Source of the DNA: Indolivaga macrotermitis
GTDB lineage: Bacteria; Bacteroidota; Bacteroidia; Bacteroidales; Dysgonomonadaceae
Direction of reading: 5' to 3'
DNA: 64,000 nt
NCBI RefSeq assembly: GCF_900128985.1
Contig: NZ_FQUC01000003.1
Location: forward strand, 1-64,000
Program-made: the position numbers and the translations under genes
Part shown: positions 51,775-61,659 of the stretch, one piece after another
Layout of the letters: each line of letters begins with the position of its first letter
How positions within the stretch are numbered: position 1 is the stretch's first letter
Notes under the pieces: model-generated
What the model saw: only the letters and a program-made list of their open reading frames with translations
What the model was told of the DNA's origin: nothing
Databases searched by the model: none

Positions 51775-54201
51775 ATGAATGTATTAAGATATTTTACTGT
51801 TTACTTATTGTGTGCAACTTTTCTGAACTCCTGTATGAATAGTTCTGAAGAAGGGTTTGTGCGTAAGCAAAACTTCGATGACGGATGGAGTTTCCACTAT
51901 GGAGATATTCCGGCTGAACAGATATTCATGGAAGACACTACACGATGGACAACAGTCGATTTACCTCACGACTGGAGCCTCGATATGCCCTTTGCTAAGA
52001 GTAACGGAGGCATAGCCATAGGACAAACACAAGGAGGAACAGCATGGTATCGCAAAACATTTATAGTACCAGCAAAACATTCTGATAAAAAATTGACACT
52101 GTATTTTGAGGGAGTATATATGGAGTCGGAAGTGTGGGTGAATGGTACGCAGGTATCTTTTCATCCCTATGGCTATACATCTTTCTTCTGCGATGTAACG
52201 GAATATTGTAATACTGCCGGACTGGAAAATACGGTTGCAGTAAAAGTCAAAAACGAAGGAAAGAACAGCCGATGGTATGCAGGTTCCGGTATATATCGCC
52301 ATGTCTGGTTGATTACTGAAGATAAGCTACATCTGAATGAATGGGGAACGTTTATCACCGCAGATGTAATATCGGACGAGAAAGCAAATGTAAATCTGGC
52401 TGTTGATGTTTCTAATGAAACAGACAAGACAGTAGAAGCCATTCTATCTATTGAAATAAAGGATAGTCTAAATAACATTGTAGGAGGTTACAGTAAGACT
52501 ATAAATCTGAATAATGCGGAATCAAGAACGGTAAGTCAATCCGTCGAAATATTAGATCCTTCTCTTTGGTCTGTCGATTCTCCTACTCTTTACACTGCAA
52601 ATGTAAGACTGGAATCGGATGGGAAAGTTAAGGATATGATTTCTGTTCCTTTCGGAATACGGAGCATCTCTTTTTCTGCCAAGAATGGTTTTCTTCTTAA
52701 TGGAAAGCCGATGAAATTAAAAGGAGGCTGTGTACATCACGATAACGGATTACTAGGTGCTACGGCTATAGACCGTGCCGAAGAAAAAAAAGTGGAATTG
52801 TTGAAAGCAAACGGGTTTAATGCAGTACGCTGCGCACATAATCCTCCTTCCGAGAAATTTCTTGATGCTTGCGACCGGCTGGGTATTCTGGTAATAGATG
52901 AGGCTTTTGACCAATGGCAGAAGCAGAAAAACCCGGAAGACTATCATCGTTTTTTCGACGAATGGCACGAAACGGATTTAGCCTCGATGGTATTACGCGA
53001 CCGTAATCATCCATCTATTATCATGTGGAGTATTGGTAATGAAATACAGGAACGTTCCGATTCGTCGGGTATCGCGATTGCGAAACAACTGAAAAGTATT
53101 GTCAAAAAATATGACAACACACGTCCGGTGACTGCAGCTATAAATGACTATTGGGATAATCCTGATTTGAAATGGAGAACAGCTTCACCTTTGGCTTTTG
53201 AGTTTCTTGATGTAGCCGGCTATAATTACATGTGGTGGGAATATGAAAATGACATAAAATCTTATCCCGAAAGAATTATATATGGCAGTGAAACTACAGC
53301 AATGGAACGTGCCGTAAACTGGGATTTGGTAGAAAAATATCCAAATATCATCGGCGATTTCATTTGGACTGCAATCGACTATCTGGGAGAATCGGGTATT
53401 GGTCATGCGATTAATATTAAGGATGGAGAAAAAGATCCTCCACAGTTTCTCGACTGGCCTTGGTTCAATGCATGGTGCGGCGACATTGATATTTGCGGAT
53501 ACAGGAAGCCACAAGCTGCTTTACGTGATGTGCTGTGGAACAATAGCAAAATAGAAATGCTTGTTCACACACCTATACCCGAAGGATATAAAGAAAAAAT
53601 AAGCTATTGGGGATGGCCCGATGAGGAGGCCAGTTGGAACTGGAGAGGATACGAAGGAAAAGAAATGGAAGTGAAGGTATATACACGTTATCCGTCTGTA
53701 AGATTATACCTCAATGGAAAACAGCTTGCAGAAAAGGAAACGGAGAAAGACCGGATTAACAAATACTCGGTACGGTTTAGGGTCAAATATGAAGAGGGAG
53801 AACTCAAAGCAGTAGGAGTAGACACCAATGGAGAAAAAGAATCTGTTATACTGGCTACTACAGGAGAACCCACTAAGTTGAGGCTAAAAGCCGACCGTCT
53901 GAATTTAAAAAATACAAAGAACGATTTATCCTATATACAGATAGAACTTGTAGATAGAGATGGAAATATTGTTCCTGACAGAGATATTAACCTCAGGTTA
54001 AGTATTTCGGGAGAAGGTAAAATATTGGCTGCGGGAAATGCCAGCCCTACGGATATGAAAAGTTTCCGTTCGCTAACACCCAAAACATACAAGGGGAAAG
54101 TTCTGGCTATTGTTCAACCGACAGGGAGAGAAGGCAAAATCGTACTGAATGTAAAAACACAGGAATATGGAGAAGAATCCCTATCCTTAAATGTAAAGTA
54201 A
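51775..54201 (+). CDS. GH2 beta-galactosidase-like enzyme, second of a tandem pair
   Basis: The 808-residue lipoprotein has lipobox NSC followed by MNSSEEG. The acid/base E423 lies in MWSIGNEIQ and the nucleophile E506 in YGSETTAM. It matches the preceding gene along its length but differs around the active site entrance (an insert about 548-565, INIKDGEKDPPQFLDWPW), so it may take a different linkage or decoration. The two together suggest one duplication followed by specialisation. Confidence 0.87.
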   Translation: MNVLRYFTVYLLCATFLNSCMNSSEEGFVRKQNFDDGWSFHYGDIPAEQIFMEDTTRWTTVDLPHDWSLDMPFAKSNGGIAIGQTQGGTAWYRKTFIVPAKHSDKKLTLYFEGVYMESEVWVNGTQVSFHPYGYTSFFCDVTEYCNTAGLENTVAVKVKNEGKNSRWYAGSGIYRHVWLITEDKLHLNEWGTFITADVISDEKANVNLAVDVSNETDKTVEAILSIEIKDSLNNIVGGYSKTINLNNAESRTVSQSVEILDPSLWSVDSPTLYTANVRLESDGKVKDMISVPFGIRSISFSAKNGFLLNGKPMKLKGGCVHHDNGLLGATAIDRAEEKKVELLKANGFNAVRCAHNPPSEKFLDACDRLGILVIDEAFDQWQKQKNPEDYHRFFDEWHETDLASMVLRDRNHPSIIMWSIGNEIQERSDSSGIAIAKQLKSIVKKYDNTRPVTAAINDYWDNPDLKWRTASPLAFEFLDVAGYNYMWWEYENDIKSYPERIIYGSETTAMERAVNWDLVEKYPNIIGDFIWTAIDYLGESGIGHAINIKDGEKDPPQFLDWPWFNAWCGDIDICGYRKPQAALRDVLWNNSKIEMLVHTPIPEGYKEKISYWGWPDEEASWNWRGYEGKEMEVKVYTRYPSVRLYLNGKQLAEKETEKDRINKYSVRFRVKYEEGELKAVGVDTNGEKESVILATTGEPTKLRLKADRLNLKNTKNDLSYIQIELVDRDGNIVPDRDINLRLSISGEGKILAAGNASPTDMKSFRSLTPKTYKGKVLAIVQPTGREGKIVLNVKTQEYGEESLSLNVK

Positions 54202-54269
54202 AAGATGAAGAATTTCAGTCTTTACTTGAAATGATCCTATGGAAATAAACATAATAACGAAGATAATCT

Positions 54270-55301
54270 ATGAAAAAGAAAAAACAATTATTTTGCTATG
54301 CAATCATCTGTTTGGTAATTACATATATATACTCATGTAAACAAATACAGAGAGAGCAGACCCAAATTGTTTCGGGCATAGTATGGAATGATACAGACGG
54401 CAATCCGATAAATGTTCATGGAGGAGGAATAATGTTCCACGATGGAACGTACTATTGGTACGGTGAATATAAAGGAGATAGTACCTATCGTCTCCACTGG
54501 GTTACAACATGGGAATGCTGGCGGGCCGATGCCGGAGGTGTTGCCTGTTATTCATCAAAAGACCTTGTAAACTGGAAATTCGAAGGAGTTGTATTGCCAA
54601 GTACACCGGAAGATACGACTTCGGATTTGCACCCCTCTCAGGTAATAGAGCGTCCTAAAGTCATTTACAATGATAAAACAAAGAAATTCGTTATGTGGAT
54701 GCACATCGAAAGTCCCGACTACGAAAAAGCACATGCAGGGGTTGCTGTCAGTGATTCACCGACAGGTAAGTTTACTTATCTTGGATCTTTCAAACCGAAT
54801 GGAGAGGATAGTCGCGATCAGACTATTTTTAAAGACGACGATGGCAAAGCGTATCATATCTACTCATCGGAATGGAACAAGACATTGTATATTGGATTAT
54901 TGAATGATGAATATACACAGCATACAGGTAAATATACCCGTAATTTTATCGATCAGTCACGTGAGGCTCCAGCCATATTTAAACATAATAACAAATATTA
55001 CCTGATAACTTCGGGGTGTACAGGTTGGGATCCGAATGTAGCCGAATGTGCTGTTGCCGATTCTATAATGGGAGAATGGAAAGTAATAGGGAATCCTTGT
55101 ATTGGTCAGGATGCCGAAAGTACTTATTTTGCTCAAAGTACTTTTGTCCTTCCGGTTGCAGATAAAAAAGACACTTATATTGCTATGTTTGACCGGTGGA
55201 ACAAAACAAACCTGATAGACTCCCGTTATATCTGGTTACCTCTTACATTCAAAGATGGAAAGCCGGTAATAGAATGGAAAGATAGTTGGTCTTTGGATTA
55301 A
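54270..55301 (+). CDS. GH43 enzyme of the galactanase/galactofuranosidase type
   Basis: The 343-residue protein is a five-bladed beta-propeller of family GH43: VHGGGIMFHDGTYYWYGE, ERPKVIYN with the likely acid E127, DSRDQTIFKDDDGKAYHIYSS and REAPAIFKHNNKYYLITSGCTGW. This pattern is seen in subfamilies 24 and 34, which hold exo-beta-1,3-galactanases and beta-galactofuranosidases, and less in arabinofuranosidase subfamilies. A signal with YSC suggests lipid anchoring. It fits a galactan-backbone substrate together with the two GH2 enzymes. Confidence 0.82.
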   Translation: MKKKKQLFCYAIICLVITYIYSCKQIQREQTQIVSGIVWNDTDGNPINVHGGGIMFHDGTYYWYGEYKGDSTYRLHWVTTWECWRADAGGVACYSSKDLVNWKFEGVVLPSTPEDTTSDLHPSQVIERPKVIYNDKTKKFVMWMHIESPDYEKAHAGVAVSDSPTGKFTYLGSFKPNGEDSRDQTIFKDDDGKAYHIYSSEWNKTLYIGLLNDEYTQHTGKYTRNFIDQSREAPAIFKHNNKYYLITSGCTGWDPNVAECAVADSIMGEWKVIGNPCIGQDAESTYFAQSTFVLPVADKKDTYIAMFDRWNKTNLIDSRYIWLPLTFKDGKPVIEWKDSWSLD

Positions 55302-55315
55302 AAAATACTTGTAAC

Positions 55316-57097
55316 ATGAAGATATTAAAAACAGCTGTTTACTTACTTTTTCTTTTGGGCTATGTGCAGACTTCACTCTATGCCGGTAATTTGCCTGAAT
55401 TTAAAAGTTCTCTGACCAGTGGGCTTAAACAACCATTTACAATCTATAATAATTGGTCGGCTTATGACGAACTGTCAGACAATATACCTCAAACAGAAGA
55501 ACTATGTATGAAAATGCTGGATAACGTTATCCGGCTAAAAAAACAAGGCGTTCAGATAGATTGTTATATGATGGATGCATTTTGGTTCGATGTAGATGGA
55601 GGTTACAGAACATGGAATAAAAAGAACTGGCACAATGGCCCGGATAACTGGTTGAAAAAATGCAAAGAAAATAATATCATTCCGGGACTTTGGTTTTCGA
55701 CAAACCTTATTCAAAGCGGAGGTTCGCCGATGTTGAATTTTATATCCGAATGGGAAGGATCACAAACCTCGGATGGAGCAATTCTAAGCCTATTTGAAGG
55801 AGGATATCTTGACCATTTGATAGAAACACTGCAGATATATGCAGATAAAGGATTCGGTGTATTTAAGTTCGATTTTGCCTACTTCAACGCTGCATCCGAT
55901 TATGCAAAAAGCTCGATGCTTCCGGCAGATATAGAAGAAGCGAATAAACGAGTTTTTATACAAGCAATTAAGAAGTTCAGAGCAAAAAATCCGAACGTAA
56001 TATTTATTGGTTATAATGGATTTGGCCGTGATATGGAAAATACAGTAACACCTTTTCGTAAAACAGTCGATCCCAGATGGCTCGAAATATTTGACACCTT
56101 ATATTCAGGCGATCCTCGCTTTTCAGATGTACCGATGATGAATGTCTGGCGTTCGCAGGATATGTATAGCGACCATATGGTGCAGCAATTCGCATTCAAC
56201 GGCTTGCCATTACAGCGTATAGACAACTGTTCGTTTATGATAGGCGAAACAGGTACATGCTATAACAGAGGTATTGCTGCGTGGAAAAGTTCGCTCATAT
56301 TGAATTTGGCACGTGGCGGATGGCTCAATGTTTATCATGGAAATATTGATCTGCTGAATAACGAAGATGCACAATGGTTTGCCAAAGTACAGAGAACCTA
56401 TTTACAACTACAACAATTCGGACAGACATCTATCATTGGCGGTATTCCCGGCAAAGGCGAAGTATACGGATATAAAGCGGTTTCTTCGGATGGATGCCTG
56501 TTGACGATAATCAATCCGTCACAATCGTCGCAGGAAATAGAGTTACCTTCAAATTCTTATAATCAAGGACATATCTTATTTACAGACAAAGGATTTACAC
56601 CAATATTGGATGGCAATAAACTGGTATTAGGTGGCGAACAAATGGCTGTAGTAGGATTTGGTAGATTTAATATGACTGGATATGATTGGGGAGAGGAAAG
56701 CGATGTGATAATACCACAAAGCATAGAGCCGATGAATGTGGATATTCAAATAAAAGATAATCATACAGCTCAAATTCAGATAAACAACACTACGGAAAGC
56801 CTACGTATTATTTTCAGCCAACTCGATGGATATGGTAAACCATTTCGTTCGTGGGGTGGAGCGCCTCCCGATGGAATTAAGATGGACGAGTTTCTGAAAA
56901 TTACGGCTAAGCAAGGACAGAAAAATGTTCCCGTAAAAATCAATTATGATAAAATGATCTGGAGTGGACTTTCGTGGGGAGTCGGAGAAATCGATGTAAA
57001 AGATATAAATACGAAATCTCCATTAACTATTACATGCTGGTCGAAAGACGGGGATAGCAAAAACTTCAGAATCGAAGTTTATAATGTGACATATTAA
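55316..57097 (+). CDS. Clan GH-D-like alpha-glycosidase homologue
   Basis: The 594-residue protein has a signal peptide (to about SLYAG) and a barrel with IYNNWSAYDELS, QIDCYMMDAFWFDVDGG, a likely nucleophile D186 in VFKFDFAYFN and LNLARGGWLNVYHGN. These resemble GH27/GH36-like proteins, but the family is not fixed and the usual acid/base context is unclear. The C-terminal 140 residues form a beta domain. The frame is open from 55286, but the ATG at 55316 has the signal peptide and is chosen. It follows the GH43 gene by 14 bases. Confidence 0.75.
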   Translation: MKILKTAVYLLFLLGYVQTSLYAGNLPEFKSSLTSGLKQPFTIYNNWSAYDELSDNIPQTEELCMKMLDNVIRLKKQGVQIDCYMMDAFWFDVDGGYRTWNKKNWHNGPDNWLKKCKENNIIPGLWFSTNLIQSGGSPMLNFISEWEGSQTSDGAILSLFEGGYLDHLIETLQIYADKGFGVFKFDFAYFNAASDYAKSSMLPADIEEANKRVFIQAIKKFRAKNPNVIFIGYNGFGRDMENTVTPFRKTVDPRWLEIFDTLYSGDPRFSDVPMMNVWRSQDMYSDHMVQQFAFNGLPLQRIDNCSFMIGETGTCYNRGIAAWKSSLILNLARGGWLNVYHGNIDLLNNEDAQWFAKVQRTYLQLQQFGQTSIIGGIPGKGEVYGYKAVSSDGCLLTIINPSQSSQEIELPSNSYNQGHILFTDKGFTPILDGNKLVLGGEQMAVVGFGRFNMTGYDWGEESDVIIPQSIEPMNVDIQIKDNHTAQIQINNTTESLRIIFSQLDGYGKPFRSWGGAPPDGIKMDEFLKITAKQGQKNVPVKINYDKMIWSGLSWGVGEIDVKDINTKSPLTITCWSKDGDSKNFRIEVYNVTY

Positions 57098-57109
57098 AGG
57101 ATATAAGAT

Positions 57110-58546
57110 ATGAAAAGTACAAAATTATTTATACTGTTTTTTCTTGTTTCGGTATTAGTTAATGCTCAGGATATAAAGCTGGCTGCAATATTTACCGACA
57201 ATATGGTACTGCAACAACAAACACAGGCTCCTGTATGGGGGTGGGCGAAAGAAAAATCCAAAATCAACATTACAACTTCATGGGACGGAAAAGAGTATGA
57301 AACCGTTGCTGATAACAACGGTAAATGGAGAATTTCGGTAACAACCCCCATTGCAGGAGGCCCGTACACTATAGCTATAAATGGTTCTGAAAAAATTGAA
57401 TTAAAGAATGTATTCATCGGTGAAGTATGGCTCGCCAGCGGACAGTCAAATATGAGCATGCGACTGAAGGGATATAAACATCAGCCTGTTACAGGTTCTA
57501 CCGAAGCGATACTGAACTCGAAAGGGAAAAACGTACACTTTATAAATATTCCTGAATTGGCAGCTTACAGACCACAAGATGATGTTAAAGATGCCCGGTG
57601 GGAAACAGCATCTATATCCACAACCGGAGAATGTAGTGCTGTATGTTGGTTTTTCGCCGATTTGATAAATCAGCAACTGGATATACCGGTAGGTATAATC
57701 AATGCCAGCTATGGCGGTTCCAATGTAGAGGCATGGATGACAGATGTAGCTTGTAGCGAATTCAAAGATATAGAAGTCCCTCCCAAAAGTGACGAAACAT
57801 CGCCATGGATAGGAAATGTAGCCACACTGTTATACAATGGCATGATACATCCGATAGAGGGATATGGGATTAAAGGTATGCTTTGGTATCAGGGAGAATC
57901 CAGTATTTTCAATGTTCCGCGCTATGCACCTTCCGTTGCTGCAATGGTGAAAGATTGGCGCAAAATATGGAAGCAAGGAGATTTTCCTTTCTACTTTGCA
58001 CAGATTGCACCTTACGATTATAAAGAGTGGAATTTCTTCACTCCGCAATGGCCCGAAATATCGGCATATCAGCGCGAAGCACAGATGAAGACCCTATCGC
58101 TCATCCCCAATAGTGCGATGGCTGTAACATTAGATGTCGGTGAGGAATTTCAGATTCATCCTCCGCGCAAAAAGGAAGTAGGGCAACGTCTGGCCTTGCT
58201 GGCGCTGGCGAAAACATACGGGTTAACGGGTTTTGAATATGAAAGCCCTCAGTATGAACGTATGGAAGTAGACGGTGATAAGGCAATCGTTTATTTCTCT
58301 CAGCAGTTTATGGGATTAACCAGTCGAGGAAAAGAACTAACCCTCTTCGAAATAGCAGGAGAAAATAAAGTATTTGTAAAAGCCAAGGCTTATATCGATG
58401 AAGAAAAAAGTGCCGTAGTTGTATCCAGCCATTTGGTGAAAGAGCCGAAGGCCGTACGTTATGCTTTCAGAGACTATGTTTCTGCAGAGTTGTTCGGGAC
58501 AGGCGGCCTTCCTGTTTCATCATTCAGAACAGACAATTGGGAATAG
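57110..58546 (+). CDS. SGNH carbohydrate acetylesterase (sialate O-acetylesterase-like), PUL 2
   Basis: This 478-residue esterase has a signal peptide ending near VLVNAQ, the nucleophile Ser113 in ASGQSNMSM, INASYGGSNVEAWM, WYQGESSIFN and TLDVGEEFQIHPPRKKEVG with the catalytic His. It lacks the inserted jelly-roll of the PUL 1 homologue, so it has the standard family length. It would remove O-acetyl groups from the target glycan so the glycosidases can proceed. It lies 12 bases after the GH-D-like gene and its last bases overlap the open frame of the next. Confidence 0.88.
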   Translation: MKSTKLFILFFLVSVLVNAQDIKLAAIFTDNMVLQQQTQAPVWGWAKEKSKINITTSWDGKEYETVADNNGKWRISVTTPIAGGPYTIAINGSEKIELKNVFIGEVWLASGQSNMSMRLKGYKHQPVTGSTEAILNSKGKNVHFINIPELAAYRPQDDVKDARWETASISTTGECSAVCWFFADLINQQLDIPVGIINASYGGSNVEAWMTDVACSEFKDIEVPPKSDETSPWIGNVATLLYNGMIHPIEGYGIKGMLWYQGESSIFNVPRYAPSVAAMVKDWRKIWKQGDFPFYFAQIAPYDYKEWNFFTPQWPEISAYQREAQMKTLSLIPNSAMAVTLDVGEEFQIHPPRKKEVGQRLALLALAKTYGLTGFEYESPQYERMEVDGDKAIVYFSQQFMGLTSRGKELTLFEIAGENKVFVKAKAYIDEEKSAVVVSSHLVKEPKAVRYAFRDYVSAELFGTGGLPVSSFRTDNWE

Positions 58547-58575
58547 AATTAATAGAAAATAAAATATACAGTGTT

Positions 58576-60123
58576 ATGAAAAACATTCTTAGAGCAATAA
58601 CTTTGGCTATAATCGTATTATCGACGGCATGTAGCCAGCCGAAAACGACAGCCAACTATTATTTCGATGCTGACAATGGTAATGACTCGAATACGGGAAC
58701 TACTCCTTCTCAAGCATTCAAAAGCCTAAGCAAATTAAACGATCTGGTAGTTAAAGGAGGCGACAGTATCTTGCTTAGATCCGGCAGCATATTTACTGAA
58801 AAATTTTACTTTTCAGGCAAAGGAGAACCGGGCAGACCGATAGTAATCGGAAAATACGGAGGGGAAGCAATGCCCCATCTGAAAGGAGATGCTTCGCATT
58901 TGGAAATGATGCATATTTATAACTCCGAGCATATTGTGGTTCGTGATATAGAGATTTCGAATAAAGGAGAAAAAATCCGACCGCGTCTGAGTGGCTTGTT
59001 TGTCGAGATCTATAATTATGGCAAGGCGCAGGATATTACTATCGACAATCTTTTTATCCATGATGTATATGGTTCATTGATCAAAGGAGAAGGACACGAG
59101 CATGAAGATGCCGGAGGGGGGCAAGCCATGATGTTGAGAAATTTCAGAGACGACAATACTGACTCTATTCCTTCTTACTTCGATGGATTATTGGTTCAGA
59201 ACTGTCTGATTAAAGATTCGCAACGAAACGGTATCATTATGTGGGGTAACTGGATAAGAAAAGCATGGCTACCGAACCTGAACGTCGTAATCCGCAACAA
59301 TGTACTGGATGGTATACCCGGAGATGGTATTGTACCTACCGCGTGCGATGGCGCATTGGTCGAATATAATGTAATGAAAAATTGCCCTGCTACATTACCT
59401 GTCACCGAAGCCTGCGATGGTATCTGGCCTTTCTCTAGTGATAATACCATTGTACAATACAATGTTGTGAGTGGTCATAAATCGCAAACAGATGGTTACG
59501 GTTTCGATTCGGACTACAATAGCAAGAATTCTTTATTCCAATATAATCTCAGTGATAACAGCGAAGGAGGGTTCCTGTTGTTATGTAATTCGGGAGGATG
59601 GCCCGAAGACTGGAGTGCCGGAAATCAGGGAACCATAGTAAAGTATAATATTAGTATAAATGACGGAATCAGAAAACATATAGTAAAAGAGAAGAAAACC
59701 GATTTTTATTCGCCTGTTATCCATATCACAGGGCCTACCCAAAACAGTATGATAGAAAAGAACATATTCTATATCTGTAAAAAAGAATTACCGGGAATGG
59801 ATAAACGCCTTGTACATTCCGACGATTGGAGAGGGTATGCCGATAGTACCTATTTCAGAAACAATTACATTTTTGTAGAAGAACCTACAATCGCTTTTGA
59901 TGCAACCAGGTCTACAAATAATTTTATAGAAAATAACTACTATGTAGGACCTTTACAATACACAGGCAACGGTTTCAATAAGTACGAAGGCAAATTCGAT
60001 AAAGCTATGTGGTATGATGCTAGCGATGAAAACTGGAACAAACTCATCGAATTTGTAAAGGATAAAAAAGTGCTGCTGAACGGGAAAGAAGTTCCGGTAC
60101 TTGATGTAATCGGATATAACTGA
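58576..60123 (+). CDS. Right-handed parallel beta-helix lipoprotein
   Basis: This 515-residue protein has lipobox TAC (C19) and then a region like DUF1565 (YYFDADNGNDSNTGTTPSQAFKSL), followed by many short strand repeats (NVVIRNNVLDGIPGDGIVP, NTIVQYNVVSG, NSLFQYNLSDNSEGG) of a parallel beta-helix. The fold is used by polysaccharide lyases and several glycosidases. No catalytic residues can be named. The ATG at 58576 is chosen over 58537 because the signal peptide starts there. Its place in the PUL suggests action on the main chain or an uronic acid branch. Confidence 0.78.
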   Translation: MKNILRAITLAIIVLSTACSQPKTTANYYFDADNGNDSNTGTTPSQAFKSLSKLNDLVVKGGDSILLRSGSIFTEKFYFSGKGEPGRPIVIGKYGGEAMPHLKGDASHLEMMHIYNSEHIVVRDIEISNKGEKIRPRLSGLFVEIYNYGKAQDITIDNLFIHDVYGSLIKGEGHEHEDAGGGQAMMLRNFRDDNTDSIPSYFDGLLVQNCLIKDSQRNGIIMWGNWIRKAWLPNLNVVIRNNVLDGIPGDGIVPTACDGALVEYNVMKNCPATLPVTEACDGIWPFSSDNTIVQYNVVSGHKSQTDGYGFDSDYNSKNSLFQYNLSDNSEGGFLLLCNSGGWPEDWSAGNQGTIVKYNISINDGIRKHIVKEKKTDFYSPVIHITGPTQNSMIEKNIFYICKKELPGMDKRLVHSDDWRGYADSTYFRNNYIFVEEPTIAFDATRSTNNFIENNYYVGPLQYTGNGFNKYEGKFDKAMWYDASDENWNKLIEFVKDKKVLLNGKEVPVLDVIGYN

Positions 60124-60129
60124 TATGAT

Positions 60130-61575
60130 ATGAAAGGGCAATATAATCTACTATTGGTACTAATCATAGCTTTAGGATTAAGTGCCTGTGATAGGGAGTC
60201 AGCTAACGTTGTTACTTTAAATGTATATCCTGATAGCATTATCAACGATGTATCTATCCATCCTATTGGTATAAATGTAAATTACTTTATGGACGGCGGA
60301 CGTTTTCCCAATTCTGAACAACCGGTTATAAAATCGTTGCAGGATATGAAAGTGAAATATTTGCGTTATCCGGGAGGAGAAAAGTCCGATTTGTATATGT
60401 TTGCTCCTTCTCCATACGAGAAGTCACAGCCGACAGTATCCCGTACAATCGGACTTGAAGATTATCCCGGAATGTTTTCAGAGGAAGGCGAACTGTTATT
60501 TGATCCACTTGACTTTGATGAATTTATGCAGATATGCGATTCTGTCGGAGCCGAACCGATAATTGTAGTTGCAGCCGACCGCTATCTGATGCCGGCAGAG
60601 AAAGGTAAGCGTCCGGCAAAAAGAGCCGAACTGATAAAACATGCGGCCGAATGGGTTCGGTATGCCAATATAAAAAAGAAATATAGAGTCCAATATTGGA
60701 TGATAGGTAACGAGAGTTGGAATAAGAATAATATAAATTCCACAGCCGATATTTATGCACAGGATGTAATTGACTTTTCTAAAGCTATGAAAGCTGTAGA
60801 CCCTTCTATTCTGGTGATACCCAATGGTGATAATGAAGAATTTTTCAAGACAGTGATAACTAAAGCAGGTAATTATATAGATCGGCTGTGTGTTAGCAAC
60901 TATGGTGTTTTCTCCTTCGACAATGGATACCAGTCGTATAGCGATTCTGTAAAGTGCTTGATTTGGCCGGCACAAACAGCATTGAATGCGATGAACAAAT
61001 ATGCAACAAAAGAGCAATTGAGCCACTGGAAAATGATTGTAGCCGAATATGGCACTATAGATTGGTTTAACAAGTGGAAAGGAAACAATGACATGGGGCA
61101 TGCCATCGTTGCTTTCGATATGACGGGGCAACTATTGATGCAACCGCAGATAGAATTTTCATGCTTTTGGAATACACGTTGGATAGAGAATGAATCGAAT
61201 CTCAGAGACCATGATGCACTGGATAAGGACGGAAACCTGACGCCTACCGGCACTGCATTAAAAATATGGGGTAATTTTCTGGGTAAACAAATGGTGAAGA
61301 GTGAATCGTGTGACTCTATTCTCACATACTCAAGTATCGATAGGGAACGTAATTCGTTGTTCGTTTATATAGTAAATAAAAGAGGTAACGTGTCAAGAGT
61401 GAAGTTGAATCTCTCAAACCAGAAAAATGGATCACTGTCTCAGGCATGGGAATATTTCGGAAAAACACCGGAAGACCTTAATCCTGTATGGCAGAAAAAG
61501 GAAGATACAGATAAATATATCGACCTGAAAGGATATTCGATAACAGTACTGGAATACAGGCTAAATCTTAATTAA
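60130..61575 (+). CDS. Clan GH-A glycoside hydrolase lipoprotein
   Basis: This 481-residue protein has lipobox SAC (C20). The barrel begins PIGINVNYFMDGG and LRYPGGEKSD, as in GH51/GH39/GH79 relatives, with the acid/base E195 in YWMIGNESWNK and the nucleophile E306 in IVAEYGT, the retaining pair of clan GH-A. A short C-terminal beta-sandwich follows. Arabinofuranosidase or agarase-like action are both possible; the exact family is not fixed. It starts seven bases after the beta-helix gene and is the last enzyme of the PUL. Confidence 0.8.
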   Translation: MKGQYNLLLVLIIALGLSACDRESANVVTLNVYPDSIINDVSIHPIGINVNYFMDGGRFPNSEQPVIKSLQDMKVKYLRYPGGEKSDLYMFAPSPYEKSQPTVSRTIGLEDYPGMFSEEGELLFDPLDFDEFMQICDSVGAEPIIVVAADRYLMPAEKGKRPAKRAELIKHAAEWVRYANIKKKYRVQYWMIGNESWNKNNINSTADIYAQDVIDFSKAMKAVDPSILVIPNGDNEEFFKTVITKAGNYIDRLCVSNYGVFSFDNGYQSYSDSVKCLIWPAQTALNAMNKYATKEQLSHWKMIVAEYGTIDWFNKWKGNNDMGHAIVAFDMTGQLLMQPQIEFSCFWNTRWIENESNLRDHDALDKDGNLTPTGTALKIWGNFLGKQMVKSESCDSILTYSSIDRERNSLFVYIVNKRGNVSRVKLNLSNQKNGSLSQAWEYFGKTPEDLNPVWQKKEDTDKYIDLKGYSITVLEYRLNLN

Positions 61576-61659
61576 CATAATGAGTAATAGATATTAAGAA
61601 AAGGATAACTAACTTGCATAAAACATAGACACACTATGTATCTTTTTCATTCTTCCTAT

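Noticed and set aside
60496-61131. 211-residue frame antisense to the clan GH-A gene
   Set aside because: It overlaps the catalytic part of a convincing enzyme and reads as low-information hydrophobic sequence.
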